The translations under genes and the position numbers were made by a program. Positions 32,781 to 40,553 of a stretch of DNA of 42,055 bases are shown one piece after another. Every line of letters starts with the position of its first letter. Position 1 is the first letter of the stretch. This DNA comes from Casp-actino8 sp044358015. GTDB lineage: Bacteria; Actinomycetota; Acidimicrobiia; Acidimicrobiales; Ilumatobacteraceae. The stretch spans positions 1 through 42,055 of the forward strand of contig JBIKOO010000013.1 of assembly GCA_044358015.1 (NCBI GenBank). The letters are read 5' to 3'. The notes beneath the pieces are model-generated. The model ran no database searches and was not told where the DNA came from. It saw only the letters and a list, made by a program, of their open reading frames with translations.

Positions 32781-33935
32781 ATGGAACTGACCATCTTGAT
32801 GCCATGTCTGAATGAGGCAGAGACGATAGAAGTTTGCGTCTCCAAAGCCGTCAAGTACATTCTTGACAATTCAATTGATGGTGAAGTTTTGATATCAGAT
32901 AACGGCAGTACGGACGGCTCAATTGAAATCGCCGAACGAGCAGGCGCCCGTGTCGTTAATACCCTGGCAAAAGGTTACGGATCGGCTTTGATCAACGGTA
33001 TTGATCAGGCACGCGGGACATACGTCATTATGGGGGACGCCGATGACAGTTATGACTTTTCAAAGTTGGATGAGTTCGTGAAACGTTTACGGGGCGACGC
33101 AGACCTCGTCATGGGGAATCGATTTGCTGGAGGGATAAAGCCCGGCGCAATGCCACCTTTGCACCGTTATCTGGGCAACCCTATATTGAGTGCGCTTGGG
33201 AGGATTCTTTTTAAGTCAAACGTTAGAGATTTCCATTGTGGCTTAAGAGGTTTTCGGAAAAGTTCCATTCAAGACTTGAACCTGATCTCGACCGGGATGG
33301 AATTTGCAAGTGAGATGGTCGTCAAAGCGACCCTATTGGGTTTGCGCGTTGAGGAAGTTCCAACCATCTTGCACCCTGACGGTCGAAGTAGGAAACCACA
33401 CCTGCGTACGTGGCCAGATGGGTGGCGTCATCTCCGCTTCCTCTTTTTGTATAGCCCGCGTTGGCTCTTTCTCTATCCAGGTTTGCTCTTATTCGTAGTT
33501 GGCTTGGCCATGTCTGCTCGTTTATCCATCGGGACCTTGACTCTTGGTTCAATTGTTTTGGATATCAATACCCTGCTCGTCAGTGTTGGAGCGACAATCA
33601 TTGGATGTCAGTCCACCTGGTTCGCGGTCTTGTCTAAGGCGTTTGCAATGAGAGAGGGACTACTCCCAACAGACCTTCGCATTCGGCGAATCCAGAAGTC
33701 ATTTTCGCTAGAGCGACTACTTGTTTTGTCAGTTGGAATATTCCTCGTTGGCCTCGCTGGCCTTATCTACGCGACTGGCCACTGGCGTAACAGTGATTGG
33801 GGTCCGCTTGACCCATTGCCAAGTTTGCGCCTAGTTGTTCCCTCAGTCGGAATGATGGTCATTGCGGCACAAACCGCAATGGGAGCAGCGTTGCTTTCGG
33901 TATTTTCACTCGGGAAACAAAGCGCGAACAAGTAA
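32781..33935 (+). CDS. Family 2 glycosyltransferase with C-terminal membrane helices (DPM1/GtrB-like)
   Basis: Transfers a sugar from a nucleotide donor to polyprenyl phosphate. The 384-aa protein starts MELTILMPCLNEAETI, with DNGSTDGS near 50, the DxD-type GDADDSYDF near 88, DFHCGLRGF and the FASEMVVKA helix, then an amphipathic segment and four membrane helices after ~230. ATG 32781 is chosen because homology starts there and because the damaged second copy begins at the matching ATG; the frame is open from 32733. About 68 nt lie between the membrane-protein stop and this ATG, absent from the second copy. Confidence 0.9.
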   Translation: MELTILMPCLNEAETIEVCVSKAVKYILDNSIDGEVLISDNGSTDGSIEIAERAGARVVNTLAKGYGSALINGIDQARGTYVIMGDADDSYDFSKLDEFVKRLRGDADLVMGNRFAGGIKPGAMPPLHRYLGNPILSALGRILFKSNVRDFHCGLRGFRKSSIQDLNLISTGMEFASEMVVKATLLGLRVEEVPTILHPDGRSRKPHLRTWPDGWRHLRFLFLYSPRWLFLYPGLLLFVVGLAMSARLSIGTLTLGSIVLDINTLLVSVGATIIGCQSTWFAVLSKAFAMREGLLPTDLRIRRIQKSFSLERLLVLSVGIFLVGLAGLIYATGHWRNSDWGPLDPLPSLRLVVPSVGMMVIAAQTAMGAALLSVFSLGKQSANK

Positions 33936-34016
33936 TTGAAGTTCAGTCGAGGTAGTTCTTGCGAGTTCTCAATCAATTAATCTCATTGAGCCTTTCACGG
34001 CTAGGGTCAAGTAACC

Positions 34017-34760
34017 ATGGACTCAGATAACTGGGATTTTCATTGGCGAAGTCTTGAGCCCGTTACCAACGCACTACCATCCCAGGCCTTTCGCCATCGG
34101 ATCGTTGTACGTGAAGCCATACGAGCTAAACCTCATGGAATCATTGACGTCGGATGTGGGCAGGGTGACTTACTCGAACGATTGTCGCGCCACTTTGATC
34201 CTCGATTGCTCGCAGGCATAGAACAAAGTGCAATTGGTGTGGAAACAGCGATGAAAAAGGTTCCGCAAGCAGATATTCACCAATTTGATCTGCTTTCAGA
34301 AGGAACCTCCCAAATTGCTCGCAATTTTGAATGTTTGACCTGCGTTGAAGTTCTCGAGCATGTGGATGACCCTGTCAAGTTCCTAAGATCTGCCATTACA
34401 CACCTGCTACCAGGAGGCAGGTGCGTCATCACTGTACCGAGTGGACCACGAACGGCCTTTGACATATCAATCGGCCATCGAAGGCACTTCAACAAGCACG
34501 ACCTAACGTCAATTCTGGATTCCGTTGGTCTTGTCAACGTACGAGTGCGAAGAGTTGGTTTCCCATTCTTTGACCTGTATCGCCTCGTTGTTCTCCTGAG
34601 GGGGCGAAAACTCGTGTCTGCCGTTGTCGATTCATCACTTGATCAATCGAAGGTAGCCCGATTCGTGATGCTTGTATTCTCTCTTCTATTGCGAGTCAAT
34701 CCGAACTTCATTCCATTTGGTCTGCAACTAATAGCAAATGCAGATAAACCGGTTGAATAA
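34017..34760 (+). CDS. SAM-dependent methyltransferase
   Basis: The 247-aa class I enzyme has motif I IIDVGCGQGDLLE near 41-53, LAGIEQSAIGVETA, CLTCVEVLEHVDDP and LLPGGRCVITVPSGP, followed by GHRRHFNKHDLTSIL, typical of sugar or lipid-glycan methyltransferases (Methyltransf_11/23). ATG is 9 nt behind TAGGGT (34002-34007). It lies between the two duplicated membrane-protein units and is not itself duplicated here. Confidence 0.82.
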   Translation: MDSDNWDFHWRSLEPVTNALPSQAFRHRIVVREAIRAKPHGIIDVGCGQGDLLERLSRHFDPRLLAGIEQSAIGVETAMKKVPQADIHQFDLLSEGTSQIARNFECLTCVEVLEHVDDPVKFLRSAITHLLPGGRCVITVPSGPRTAFDISIGHRRHFNKHDLTSILDSVGLVNVRVRRVGFPFFDLYRLVVLLRGRKLVSAVVDSSLDQSKVARFVMLVFSLLLRVNPNFIPFGLQLIANADKPVE

Positions 34761-34822
34761 ATCAAAGGGTGCTAGTAGACCCAAAGAGTTTTTCTCTGGA
34801 ATCCACAAAAGTTTTTTTTCAT

Positions 34823-36253
34823 ACCTCTTCCCTTCAAGTCTGACTTTGCAAAATCAATAATGAAGTAGTGTCAGACCGTGTTCGTATTGACGGAGAAATC
34901 AATCGCATTCTTTTTTAGAAATCGCTTTATTGCTGTGTGCGTTGGTGTCATGGTTGTCTGCGTGTATGGATGGTGTACGCGGTGGACATTTGATCTATCG
35001 TTCTCGGCGTATATACGATCGGATTCCTTTTTTACAGCTCAGGCGGATGCTTTAATTCGTGGACGGCTGTGGGTTGACCCGAAGTCAATGGATACTGTTT
35101 CTGAGTGCTGGTACAACGCTGGTAAATGCTATGGGTACTTCGGGTTGACGCCGAGTCTTCTTCGTATACCTATTTTGCTGGTGATTGGGCCGACCACCCA
35201 GAGCTTCGATATATTCATGATTCCGCTTGCTGCAGGTTTGGCATTTGGTGCATCACTTGACTTATGCCGACAGTTCGCGAGACCGATGGCGCAACAAGTT
35301 CGTGGTGCGGTATTCATGTGTGTAGCAGCATTAACACTTGGTCCAGGCAGCGTATTGATTCTCCTCGCTGACCCTTGGCTATACCAGGAGGCAATCGTTT
35401 GGTCGATCGCGGGAGTGATGCTGGCCGTCAATTGTTATTGGCGCTGGCTACATAGTAATAACGCGCGTTTTCTAGCGCTCGCCGTTGTTTTTTGTATCTT
35501 CGCGGCAAGTGCTCGACCCACAACCCTTCTTGTCGGAGTCGTCCTTGGTATTGCGGTTCTTATCGCGCATCGTCAGCATGTGGGCCTTCGTTCCAACGTT
35601 GCAGTTGGGGCTGTAGGCCTCATTGTTTTGCCGGCACTGTTTTGTTTCGGTGTCCTCTTCTTGAAGTTCGGCCAACCTTCACCACCAGCTGATAAATACC
35701 GAAACCCAACCGGAGAGGAAGTTGAACCAACTGGTCCCTGCAATCACCTAATTGAAAATCATCCGAAATTTCTGCCAACAAATCTGTTTGCATACTTTCG
35801 CCCTGACGCTGTCCGTCTCTACAAGGATTGGCCAAACGTTCGCTTTCGATTCAATAACTTTTGCATCGGGCCGGATAGCCCAACGTATCTTTGGCCGCTG
35901 AAAACTGGCGATATGTATGTGGAAAGAACGACGAGCCTCACAGACACCATGCCCATTCCCGTGTTGGCTGCGGGGATTGCTTCATTTGCAGCGGTCCGTC
36001 GCAGGAAAACCAAAGAACTAGCGGTCCTTGCCGCGGTAGCAACTATTGGTCTGATGGCGGGTTCTACTTTTGCGATGACGTCACGGTACTTGGGAGACTT
36101 TTATCCACTACTAGCGACCGGTCTGGCAATGTCGGCCACAGTGCTTGGGACCGCCAAGCGAAAGTCGACACCCGTGACGTTGACTTATATTGTGCTTGTT
36201 CTCGTGCTTGTTCCTTGGTCGCTACTTGCAAACGCCAGCCTTCTCACGCGATA
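34823..36253 (+). repeat. Tandem duplication, unit B
   Basis: Second copy of 31274-32700. The upstream piece still carries the methyltransferase tail sequence ACCTCTTCCCTT and the TAGTGT -10 box. Confidence 0.85.
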
Positions 36254-36263
36254 CATGTGGTAA
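34878..36263 (+). CDS. Polytopic membrane protein (copy B)
   Basis: 461-aa paralogue of the 31329 gene with the same GTG start and a TAGTGT -10 box at 34866-34871. Membrane helices are almost unchanged; differences concentrate at residues ~40-46, 71-80, 265-292 and 327-333, all predicted outside the membrane. This pattern suggests altered recognition of the acceptor or donor rather than decay. The reading frame is intact. A broken glycosyltransferase follows 5 nt after the stop. Confidence 0.75.
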   Translation: MFVLTEKSIAFFFRNRFIAVCVGVMVVCVYGWCTRWTFDLSFSAYIRSDSFFTAQADALIRGRLWVDPKSMDTVSECWYNAGKCYGYFGLTPSLLRIPILLVIGPTTQSFDIFMIPLAAGLAFGASLDLCRQFARPMAQQVRGAVFMCVAALTLGPGSVLILLADPWLYQEAIVWSIAGVMLAVNCYWRWLHSNNARFLALAVVFCIFAASARPTTLLVGVVLGIAVLIAHRQHVGLRSNVAVGAVGLIVLPALFCFGVLFLKFGQPSPPADKYRNPTGEEVEPTGPCNHLIENHPKFLPTNLFAYFRPDAVRLYKDWPNVRFRFNNFCIGPDSPTYLWPLKTGDMYVERTTSLTDTMPIPVLAAGIASFAAVRRRKTKELAVLAAVATIGLMAGSTFAMTSRYLGDFYPLLATGLAMSATVLGTAKRKSTPVTLTYIVLVLVLVPWSLLANASLLTRYMW

Positions 36264-36268
36264 CTGAC

Positions 36269-36380
36269 ATGGAACTCACCATCCTTGTCCCGACCTCGTG
36301 AGTAGGTTCATGTTGTGGGAGACGCCGATGACAGTGACGACTTATCGAAGTTGGATGAGTTCGTGAAACGTTGACGAGGC
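36269..36380 (+). pseudogene. Remnant of a second family 2 glycosyltransferase
   Basis: ATG GAA CTC ACC ATC CTT repeats the start of the intact gene at 32781, then a stop (TGA 36299-36301) and, after deletion of about 200 nt, sequence matching 33018-33093 (GACGCCGATGACAGT, TTGGATGAGTTCGTGAAACG) with further changes. It breaks off at the right-hand tRNA-like repeat. Confidence 0.8.
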
Positions 36381-36381
36381 T

Positions 36382-36418
36382 GCGGCACGGGTTCGAATCC
36401 GGTTGGGGCTGCTCAGTG
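36382..36418 (+). repeat. Right 37-bp direct repeat of the tRNA-Glu 3' end (putative attR)
   Basis: Partial tRNA sequence without the D- and anticodon arms; no functional tRNA. Abuts the stop of the gene at 36423. Confidence 0.75.
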
Positions 36419-36422
36419 CAAG

Positions 36423-36875
36423 TCAGCAACCGATCCTGATGGGTCGCACTGCGATTGCTCCAAGATTCTGTGGAGCAAATTTTGAACCGGTTGCCGAGAT
36501 GAATCCGCGGTAGTTCACAAGTCGGGGAGCGAGTCCATTGAGATTTGGCTGTCCCAACTGAACCTTGCCTGCGCACCATGAGCCTTTGCCGATTGAGACC
36601 GAAAATCCGCGGTCAAAGGAAGGTGCGTCCACTGAAAAGCGGCCATTTGCATCTGTAACAACGGTGACGTCATGACCAAGGAAGTAACGAGTCATGTCGG
36701 ACGTGATTGTGACAGTGACCTGAGAAATCGGGCGTCCGGTGCTGACATCCACAAGCTGCCCAGCGAGGGGAGTGGACTGCTCGGCACCTGCGGCTTGGGC
36801 ATTGTTAGCCCCCATGGGCAAGGCCAGGGCTGCGGTAGCGATCATCCCGAGTGTGATTTTCTTCAGAATTTTCAT
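36423..36875 (-). CDS. Secreted protein with a carboxypeptidase-regulatory-like beta domain
   Basis: From ATG 36875 (AAGGA 7 nt upstream) the 150-aa product has a signal peptide (KILKKITLGMIATAALALP, cleavage after AQA near 28), then GQLVDVSTGRPISQVTVTITSD and VVTDANGRFSVDAPSFDRGF, the CarboxypepD_reg-like pattern seen in surface and transport-associated proteins. Two cysteines remain in the mature part. The frame is open to 37034 but the upstream part is the promoter region. It ends 4 nt from attR. Role unknown. Confidence 0.75.
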   Translation of the reverse strand: MKILKKITLGMIATAALALPMGANNAQAAGAEQSTPLAGQLVDVSTGRPISQVTVTITSDMTRYFLGHDVTVVTDANGRFSVDAPSFDRGFSVSIGKGSWCAGKVQLGQPNLNGLAPRLVNYRGFISATGSKFAPQNLGAIAVRPIRIGC

Positions 36876-36998
36876 GGCGGATTCCTTTTTGTTGAGGCCG
36901 AGGCGGTTTTGCTTCGACACGTAACTAGAGAAATGCCCGGCGGGAATCTTGCACTTTTCTTGAAAGTTTTTGCAAAGAATCGTTAACCGTATAAAGAA

Positions 36999-37011
36999 TC
37001 TCGTCACGAGA
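36999..37011. promoter_or_regulatory. Short inverted repeat between divergent genes
   Basis: TCTCGT-C-ACGAGA lies between the starts at 36875 and 37037; a possible operator. The rest of 36876-37036 is AT-rich with TATTGT (37025-37030) as the -10 of the plus-strand gene. Confidence 0.3.
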
Positions 37012-37036
37012 ACCAAATTCTTCATATTGTTCACGC

Positions 37037-37555
37037 ATGACTGACGAACAGAGATTCGAGGCGAATACTCAAAATGACATGCCTCTCATTCCGCCCCCAC
37101 CACCGAGTGGTTTTGTAAACACCGGAGCGGCAGTCACCGATGCAGGGACCTCAATTGAAAGGGTGGCGATTATTTCGGCTCTTGTTGCGTTGGTGGGCTC
37201 ATTCCTACCGTGGGCCAGAGTCTTCATTGTCACGATTAATGGGACCGATGGCGATGGGATTATCACTGCGATTTTGTCGTCAATTGCACTATTTCTGATT
37301 TACAGTTCGAGGCGCGCTTTGGCTCAAAAGAAAACTGGCCAAGTCCAATTGGGCTTTGCAGTTCTGAGCATGGCCATTGCGGCAATTGTCTACATCTACG
37401 ACTTCGCTAACTTGACATCACTTTCAGAAGAAGACTCAAACGAGATAATTCAAATCACCGTTGAGCCGCAGATCGGAATCATCATTGGGACCATCGGCGC
37501 AGTAGTTGGAGCAATCTCTTGTTTCATGCTTTGGAACAAGCGTCGAAATCCCTAA
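37037..37555 (+). CDS. Unknown four-helix membrane protein
   Basis: The 172-aa protein has a soluble N-terminus with a PPPPPSG stretch, then four hydrophobic helices (~45-62, 75-92, 105-122, 146-168) and a short KRRNP tail. Not recognised; such small proteins are often annotated as hypothetical in Actinobacteria. ATG lies 6 nt behind TATTGT. It is 122 nt upstream of the rhodopsin gene on the same strand but that gene has its own promoter. Confidence 0.7.
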   Translation: MTDEQRFEANTQNDMPLIPPPPPSGFVNTGAAVTDAGTSIERVAIISALVALVGSFLPWARVFIVTINGTDGDGIITAILSSIALFLIYSSRRALAQKKTGQVQLGFAVLSMAIAAIVYIYDFANLTSLSEEDSNEIIQITVEPQIGIIIGTIGAVVGAISCFMLWNKRRNP

Positions 37556-37607
37556 GTGATCGATGAAATGGTTGTTTAAAACTCCTCAAACTTTTACGGC
37601 GCTTAAA

Positions 37608-37636
37608 ATGACTTTTGGATCGAGAATTGTTACTGT
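37608..37636 (+). promoter_or_regulatory. Promoter of the rhodopsin gene
   Basis: ATGACT (37608-37613), 17 nt, TACTGT (37631-37636). The ~35-nt leader then has a small hairpin, GGAGTC/GACTCC (37644-37658), and GGGAGA 4 nt before the ATG. Confidence 0.5.
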
Positions 37637-37677
37637 GCGCAAAGGAGTCGCCGACTCCATTCAAAAAGGGAGAATTT

Positions 37678-38385
37678 ATGGTTTTTGTAAATGAAAACTT
37701 AGATCAGCTCGTATATAACGCATTGTCCTTCGGTACCGCCGTCATGCTTGGTGCATTCGTGTACTTCTTGACGCAAATTAAGAGTGTTGCGAAGCAGTTC
37801 CAATCAGGCGTTGCCGTTTCGGCGGTTGTCGTCGGTATCGCTGGTTACCACTACTACCGCATGTGGAGCGGCTGGGCCGAAGGTATGGTGAACGAGGGTT
37901 ATCGTTACGCCGACTGGTTGATCACAGTTCCGCTGTTGGTCATTGAGTTGCTCATCGTGCTCGGAGTCACCGCAGACCGTCGTAAGAAGCTCATGACGAC
38001 TCTCGTCCCGGCAACCGTCCTCATGATTGGACTTGGTTACCCAGGCGAAACTTCAACCAGCGATGGCACCAAGTGGACCTTCTGGATCCTTTCAATGTTG
38101 CCGTTCCTGTACATCTTGTACACGCTTTCAGGTGAATTGAAGGCTGCAGGTAGTCGAGAGACTGGTGCGGTTGCTTCATCAATCAAGAAGGCAACAACAA
38201 TTCTGTTGGTGACTTGGTTGGTTTACCCAATTGGCTACTTGTTCCCAGTGATCTTTGATGCTGGCAACGAAGGCGCCGAGACTGCACGTCAACTCGCATA
38301 CACCGTGGCCGACATTACGGCGAAGGCCTTGTTTGGTTTGATGATCTTGAACATTGCTAAGGCACGTTCGGGCGACAACCACTGA
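37678..38385 (+). CDS. Light-driven proton-pump rhodopsin (proteorhodopsin-like)
   Basis: Seven-helix retinal protein of 235 aa. Helix C reads RYADWLITVPLLVIE: D79 as proton acceptor, T83, and E90 as donor (the DTE set of outward H+ pumps); L87 occupies the colour-tuning site, predicting green absorption. H58 matches the His paired with the acceptor, D212 the second counter-ion and K216 the Schiff-base lysine in ADITAKALFGL. W136 appears to fill the spot that is Gly in carotenoid-binding xanthorhodopsins. The start is ATG 37678 with GGGAGA upstream. Likely related to actinobacterial actino-/acidirhodopsins. No retinal-synthesis gene is in the window. A strong terminator follows. Confidence 0.95.
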   Translation: MVFVNENLDQLVYNALSFGTAVMLGAFVYFLTQIKSVAKQFQSGVAVSAVVVGIAGYHYYRMWSGWAEGMVNEGYRYADWLITVPLLVIELLIVLGVTADRRKKLMTTLVPATVLMIGLGYPGETSTSDGTKWTFWILSMLPFLYILYTLSGELKAAGSRETGAVASSIKKATTILLVTWLVYPIGYLFPVIFDAGNEGAETARQLAYTVADITAKALFGLMILNIAKARSGDNH

Positions 38386-38396
38386 TAGTTGCCGAA

Positions 38397-38437
38397 GGGT
38401 CGGGTTCATCGGATATTCCGATAAACCCGACCCTTTT
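38397..38437 (+). terminator. Intrinsic terminator after the rhodopsin gene
   Basis: GGGTCGGGTT pairs with AACCCGACCC, with ATCGG/CCGAT inside, then TTTT. One of the cleanest terminators in the window; it separates the rhodopsin from the small membrane-protein genes. Confidence 0.9.
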
Positions 38438-38462
38438 GCGTTTTCTGAACTAGGGTCAAAAC

Positions 38463-38651
38463 ATGAAGCCAAAACTCATTTTGCAAATCAGTGTCTTGTT
38501 GGCAGCGGCCTTAAGTCTGGCGCTTAGTATCTCGTTGTACTTTGCGGGCGATGATCAAAGCGACAAGTTGAACGGCATTTATGTCGGAGTATGGGTCCCG
38601 TCGATCCTTGCGTTGGGGGCCTTCATTTTGGCCGGAAGAAAAGGTGAATGA
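38463..38651 (+). CDS. Small two-helix membrane protein (62 aa)
   Basis: Two hydrophobic helices (~5-27 and ~40-57: ISVLLAAALSLALSISLYF, VWVPSILALGAFILA) joined by a polar GDDQSDKLNG segment. ATG lies 6 nt behind TAGGGT (38451-38456), so it has its own promoter. No function known; the next small gene overlaps its stop. Confidence 0.7.
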   Translation: MKPKLILQISVLLAAALSLALSISLYFAGDDQSDKLNGIYVGVWVPSILALGAFILAGRKGE

Positions 38652-38764
38652 TGTCTGAAGGATTACTTTTCACATTTGGTGCCGTCATCTTTTTCATTGT
38701 TTTTGGCGGTGCGACATTGTTCGGCATGGCGAGCCTGCGTAAGTTTCAAGAGGATCAGAAGTAA
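38651..38764 (+). CDS. Single-helix membrane peptide (37 aa)
   Basis: MSEGLLFTFGAVIFFIVFGG starts a one-helix protein ending SLRKFQEDQK. The ATGATG at 38648-38653 overlaps the preceding stop, and AAAAGG lies just upstream, so translation is coupled. It is too short for most gene finders. Resembles a small subunit or regulator of a membrane complex, partner unknown. Confidence 0.6.
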   Translation: MSEGLLFTFGAVIFFIVFGGATLFGMASLRKFQEDQK

Positions 38765-38835
38765 TAGATAGATCTCTGGGTCCATCGGTTGGATCCAAGT
38801 TTCTTGGTGTTTGTGCGGTCGTTGTTTGCGCACCA

Positions 38836-39066
38836 TTGTGTTTGTTGTTTGGACTTGCTGCTGCTCTATTTGCTGCGAGCGAAGTTTTTAACGGGTTCAT
38901 CCCGACTCGATGGTTCTCCACTTCGGCCGTTGATTGGATTTTCGGGACCGGGTCGCAGGGCAGCGCTCGCAACTATTTCGGTTTCATGTTGTCTGCGGTA
39001 CCCGCGAGTTTGTGTGGTGCCGGTGCGAGGTGGGGACTAGAACAAATAAAGGCGACCAGAGATTGA
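38836..39066 (+). CDS. Small membrane protein, start uncertain (about 76-100 aa)
   Basis: Open frame with TTG as the first usual start; it is open back to 38743 and the extra residues (PSVGSKFLGVCAVVVCAP) would lengthen the first helix, so an unusual start such as ATA 38764, with GAGG 10 nt before it, is possible. Two hydrophobic helices, with WFSTSAVDWIFGTGSQ between them, and a basic end. No homologue recognised. Confidence 0.5.
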   Translation: MCLLFGLAAALFAASEVFNGFIPTRWFSTSAVDWIFGTGSQGSARNYFGFMLSAVPASLCGAGARWGLEQIKATRD

Positions 39067-39222
39067 ACCTCGCGCGACTCCGTGGTTGTGCTCTGAACTA
39101 TTTGAATTACTGCATCCGGAATCAGAGATTAGTTAAAAGCCAATGTGTATTGCCAAACAAAATGATTGATATCTCTATTCACTTTTGGTTCACTAAATTC
39201 TCAAAATTTGTTGCTCACTGCG

Positions 39223-39251
39223 TTGACTTTGCAACACCCTTCCTGTATCTT
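39223..39251 (+). promoter_or_regulatory. Promoter of the DUF222/HNH gene
   Basis: TTGACT (39223-39228), 17 nt, TATCTT (39246-39251). The 39067-39222 stretch before it is AT-rich and holds nothing else recognised. Confidence 0.5.
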
Positions 39252-39275
39252 TTGAACATACGTTCGTAGCAATAA

Positions 39276-40502
39276 ATGTTACGAATCATCAATGAAATTA
39301 GGGTTATTTTGAAGTTTCTGTTCGAGTGGAGTGGACCAGCATTAGGTCACAAAGCTGTCGCGATCAGCGAAATGAATATCGCTGAACTACGCGCTTTCAT
39401 GGCCGACATTCGAGTGCGTCAAGCCAAGCTGGATGCGCAGATGCTTGAAGCGAACGCTCGCATGATTTCGTTGATGCACGACCCAGTTGCTCCAACGTTT
39501 GTGATCCCCGAACGTGAACTTGTTGCTCATGGTGGCCTCACGTCGCGTGAAGCTCGAGAAGTTGTTTCACGTGGCCTTGTTACTGAGGCGGCTCCCGAGA
39601 TGGGTGCGGTATTGGCTGCTGGCGACACGACCGCTGCGCATGTTGACGCATTAGGTCGTGGCTTGAAGATCGCTGGCGCTGAACGCGAAGCATTCCTCAC
39701 GCATCTGCCCGAGCTTGTTGAAGCGTCCACCACAATGACCGCGTCGCAGTTTGATCAGTTAGTGAAAGAGACTGCGAAGTCCGTCGTTGCCGATGATGGT
39801 CTCTCCACGTTCGAGCGTCAAAAGCGCGAGACGTTCTTCAAGATGCGCACGGAGGCTGATGGTTGTTTGTCGGTGAGCGGAAAGTTCGATCCGATTAGCG
39901 CATCTATCTTGAAATCAAAGATCGGCCGTTTCGTTGAAGCCTTGTTCCATTCGGGAGACAAAGAAGTTCCGGTTGAAGTGATGCCGTGGATCGAACCGAA
40001 CGATCATCGTCAAGCCAAGGCCCTCATCGCTTTGGTTAATGGTGCCATTGACACAGTTTCAGACGTCCCGGCCCGCGCCGAGATCGTTGTTCATGTTGAT
40101 CTCGAGACCTTGCAGCACGGTTTGCACGCTGGTGGCACCTGCCGAACTGCGCTCGGAGCCGATTTACCGGTTGAAACGGTGCGCCGATTGGCTTGTGAAG
40201 CTGAAATACTGCCAGTAGTTCTTGATGGGCGATCAGTTCCGATTGATGTGGGTCGATCAAAACGATTAGCGACCATTCATCAACGGCGGGCGCTTGAAGC
40301 AGTACACCCAACGTGTGCAATCCCAGATTGTGAAGTGATATTTGATCACTGCAATGTGCACCACATTGAATACTGGGAAAACGGTGGCCCAACCGATCTC
40401 AACAACATGGTCCCACTGTGCTCAAGACATCACCACGCCGCCCACGAAGGCGGCTGGAAACTACAACTCGATCCCGACACCAGAGAACTCTCGATCGCTT
40501 AG
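39276..40502 (+). CDS. DUF222 / HNH endonuclease protein (13E12 repeat family)
   Basis: The 408-aa protein has the N-terminal helical DUF222 region (VIPERELVAHGGLTSREAREVVSRGLV, through DHRQAKALIAL) and a C-terminal HNH nuclease: CAIPDCEVIFDHCNVHHI, ENGGPTDLNNMVPLC, RHHHAAHEGGW. This family is multicopy in mycobacteria and other Actinobacteria; its role is unsettled, with proposals including mobile or selfish elements. The ATG at 39276 is nearest the promoter; ATG 39372 (MNIAELRAF) is where family similarity begins. A large nested inverted repeat lies 51 nt after the stop. Confidence 0.9.
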   Translation: MLRIINEIRVILKFLFEWSGPALGHKAVAISEMNIAELRAFMADIRVRQAKLDAQMLEANARMISLMHDPVAPTFVIPERELVAHGGLTSREAREVVSRGLVTEAAPEMGAVLAAGDTTAAHVDALGRGLKIAGAEREAFLTHLPELVEASTTMTASQFDQLVKETAKSVVADDGLSTFERQKRETFFKMRTEADGCLSVSGKFDPISASILKSKIGRFVEALFHSGDKEVPVEVMPWIEPNDHRQAKALIALVNGAIDTVSDVPARAEIVVHVDLETLQHGLHAGGTCRTALGADLPVETVRRLACEAEILPVVLDGRSVPIDVGRSKRLATIHQRRALEAVHPTCAIPDCEVIFDHCNVHHIEYWENGGPTDLNNMVPLCSRHHHAAHEGGWKLQLDPDTRELSIA

Positions 40503-40553
40503 TTGACGAGCAAGCAGTTGATGCAGCGAGTTGTCAGTTGTTTGGGAGTCGTT

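Larger units (their letters stand above)
30529..36418. mobile_element. Putative genomic island at tRNA-Glu carrying glycan-modification genes
   Basis: Bounded by a 37-bp direct repeat, the left copy inside an intact tRNA gene, the usual geometry of tyrosine-recombinase integration. Contents: methyltransferase, membrane protein, glycosyltransferase, methyltransferase, second membrane protein copy, truncated glycosyltransferase. There is no integrase, excisionase or transfer gene, so if mobile it is a remnant or relies on another element. Gene content points to variable surface glycans. Confidence 0.5.

Noticed and set aside
36382..36420. A third tRNA gene
   Set aside because: Only the T-arm and acceptor 3' strand are present, with a mismatch in the T-stem; better explained as an integration repeat.
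36876..37034. N-terminal extension of the secreted protein at 36423
   Set aside because: Signal peptide and ribosome site define ATG 36875; the extension covers the divergent promoter region.
38934..39269. 111-codon frame overlapping the third small membrane-protein gene
   Set aside because: Different frame, runs through the AT-rich promoter region of the DUF222/HNH gene and has no protein-like composition.
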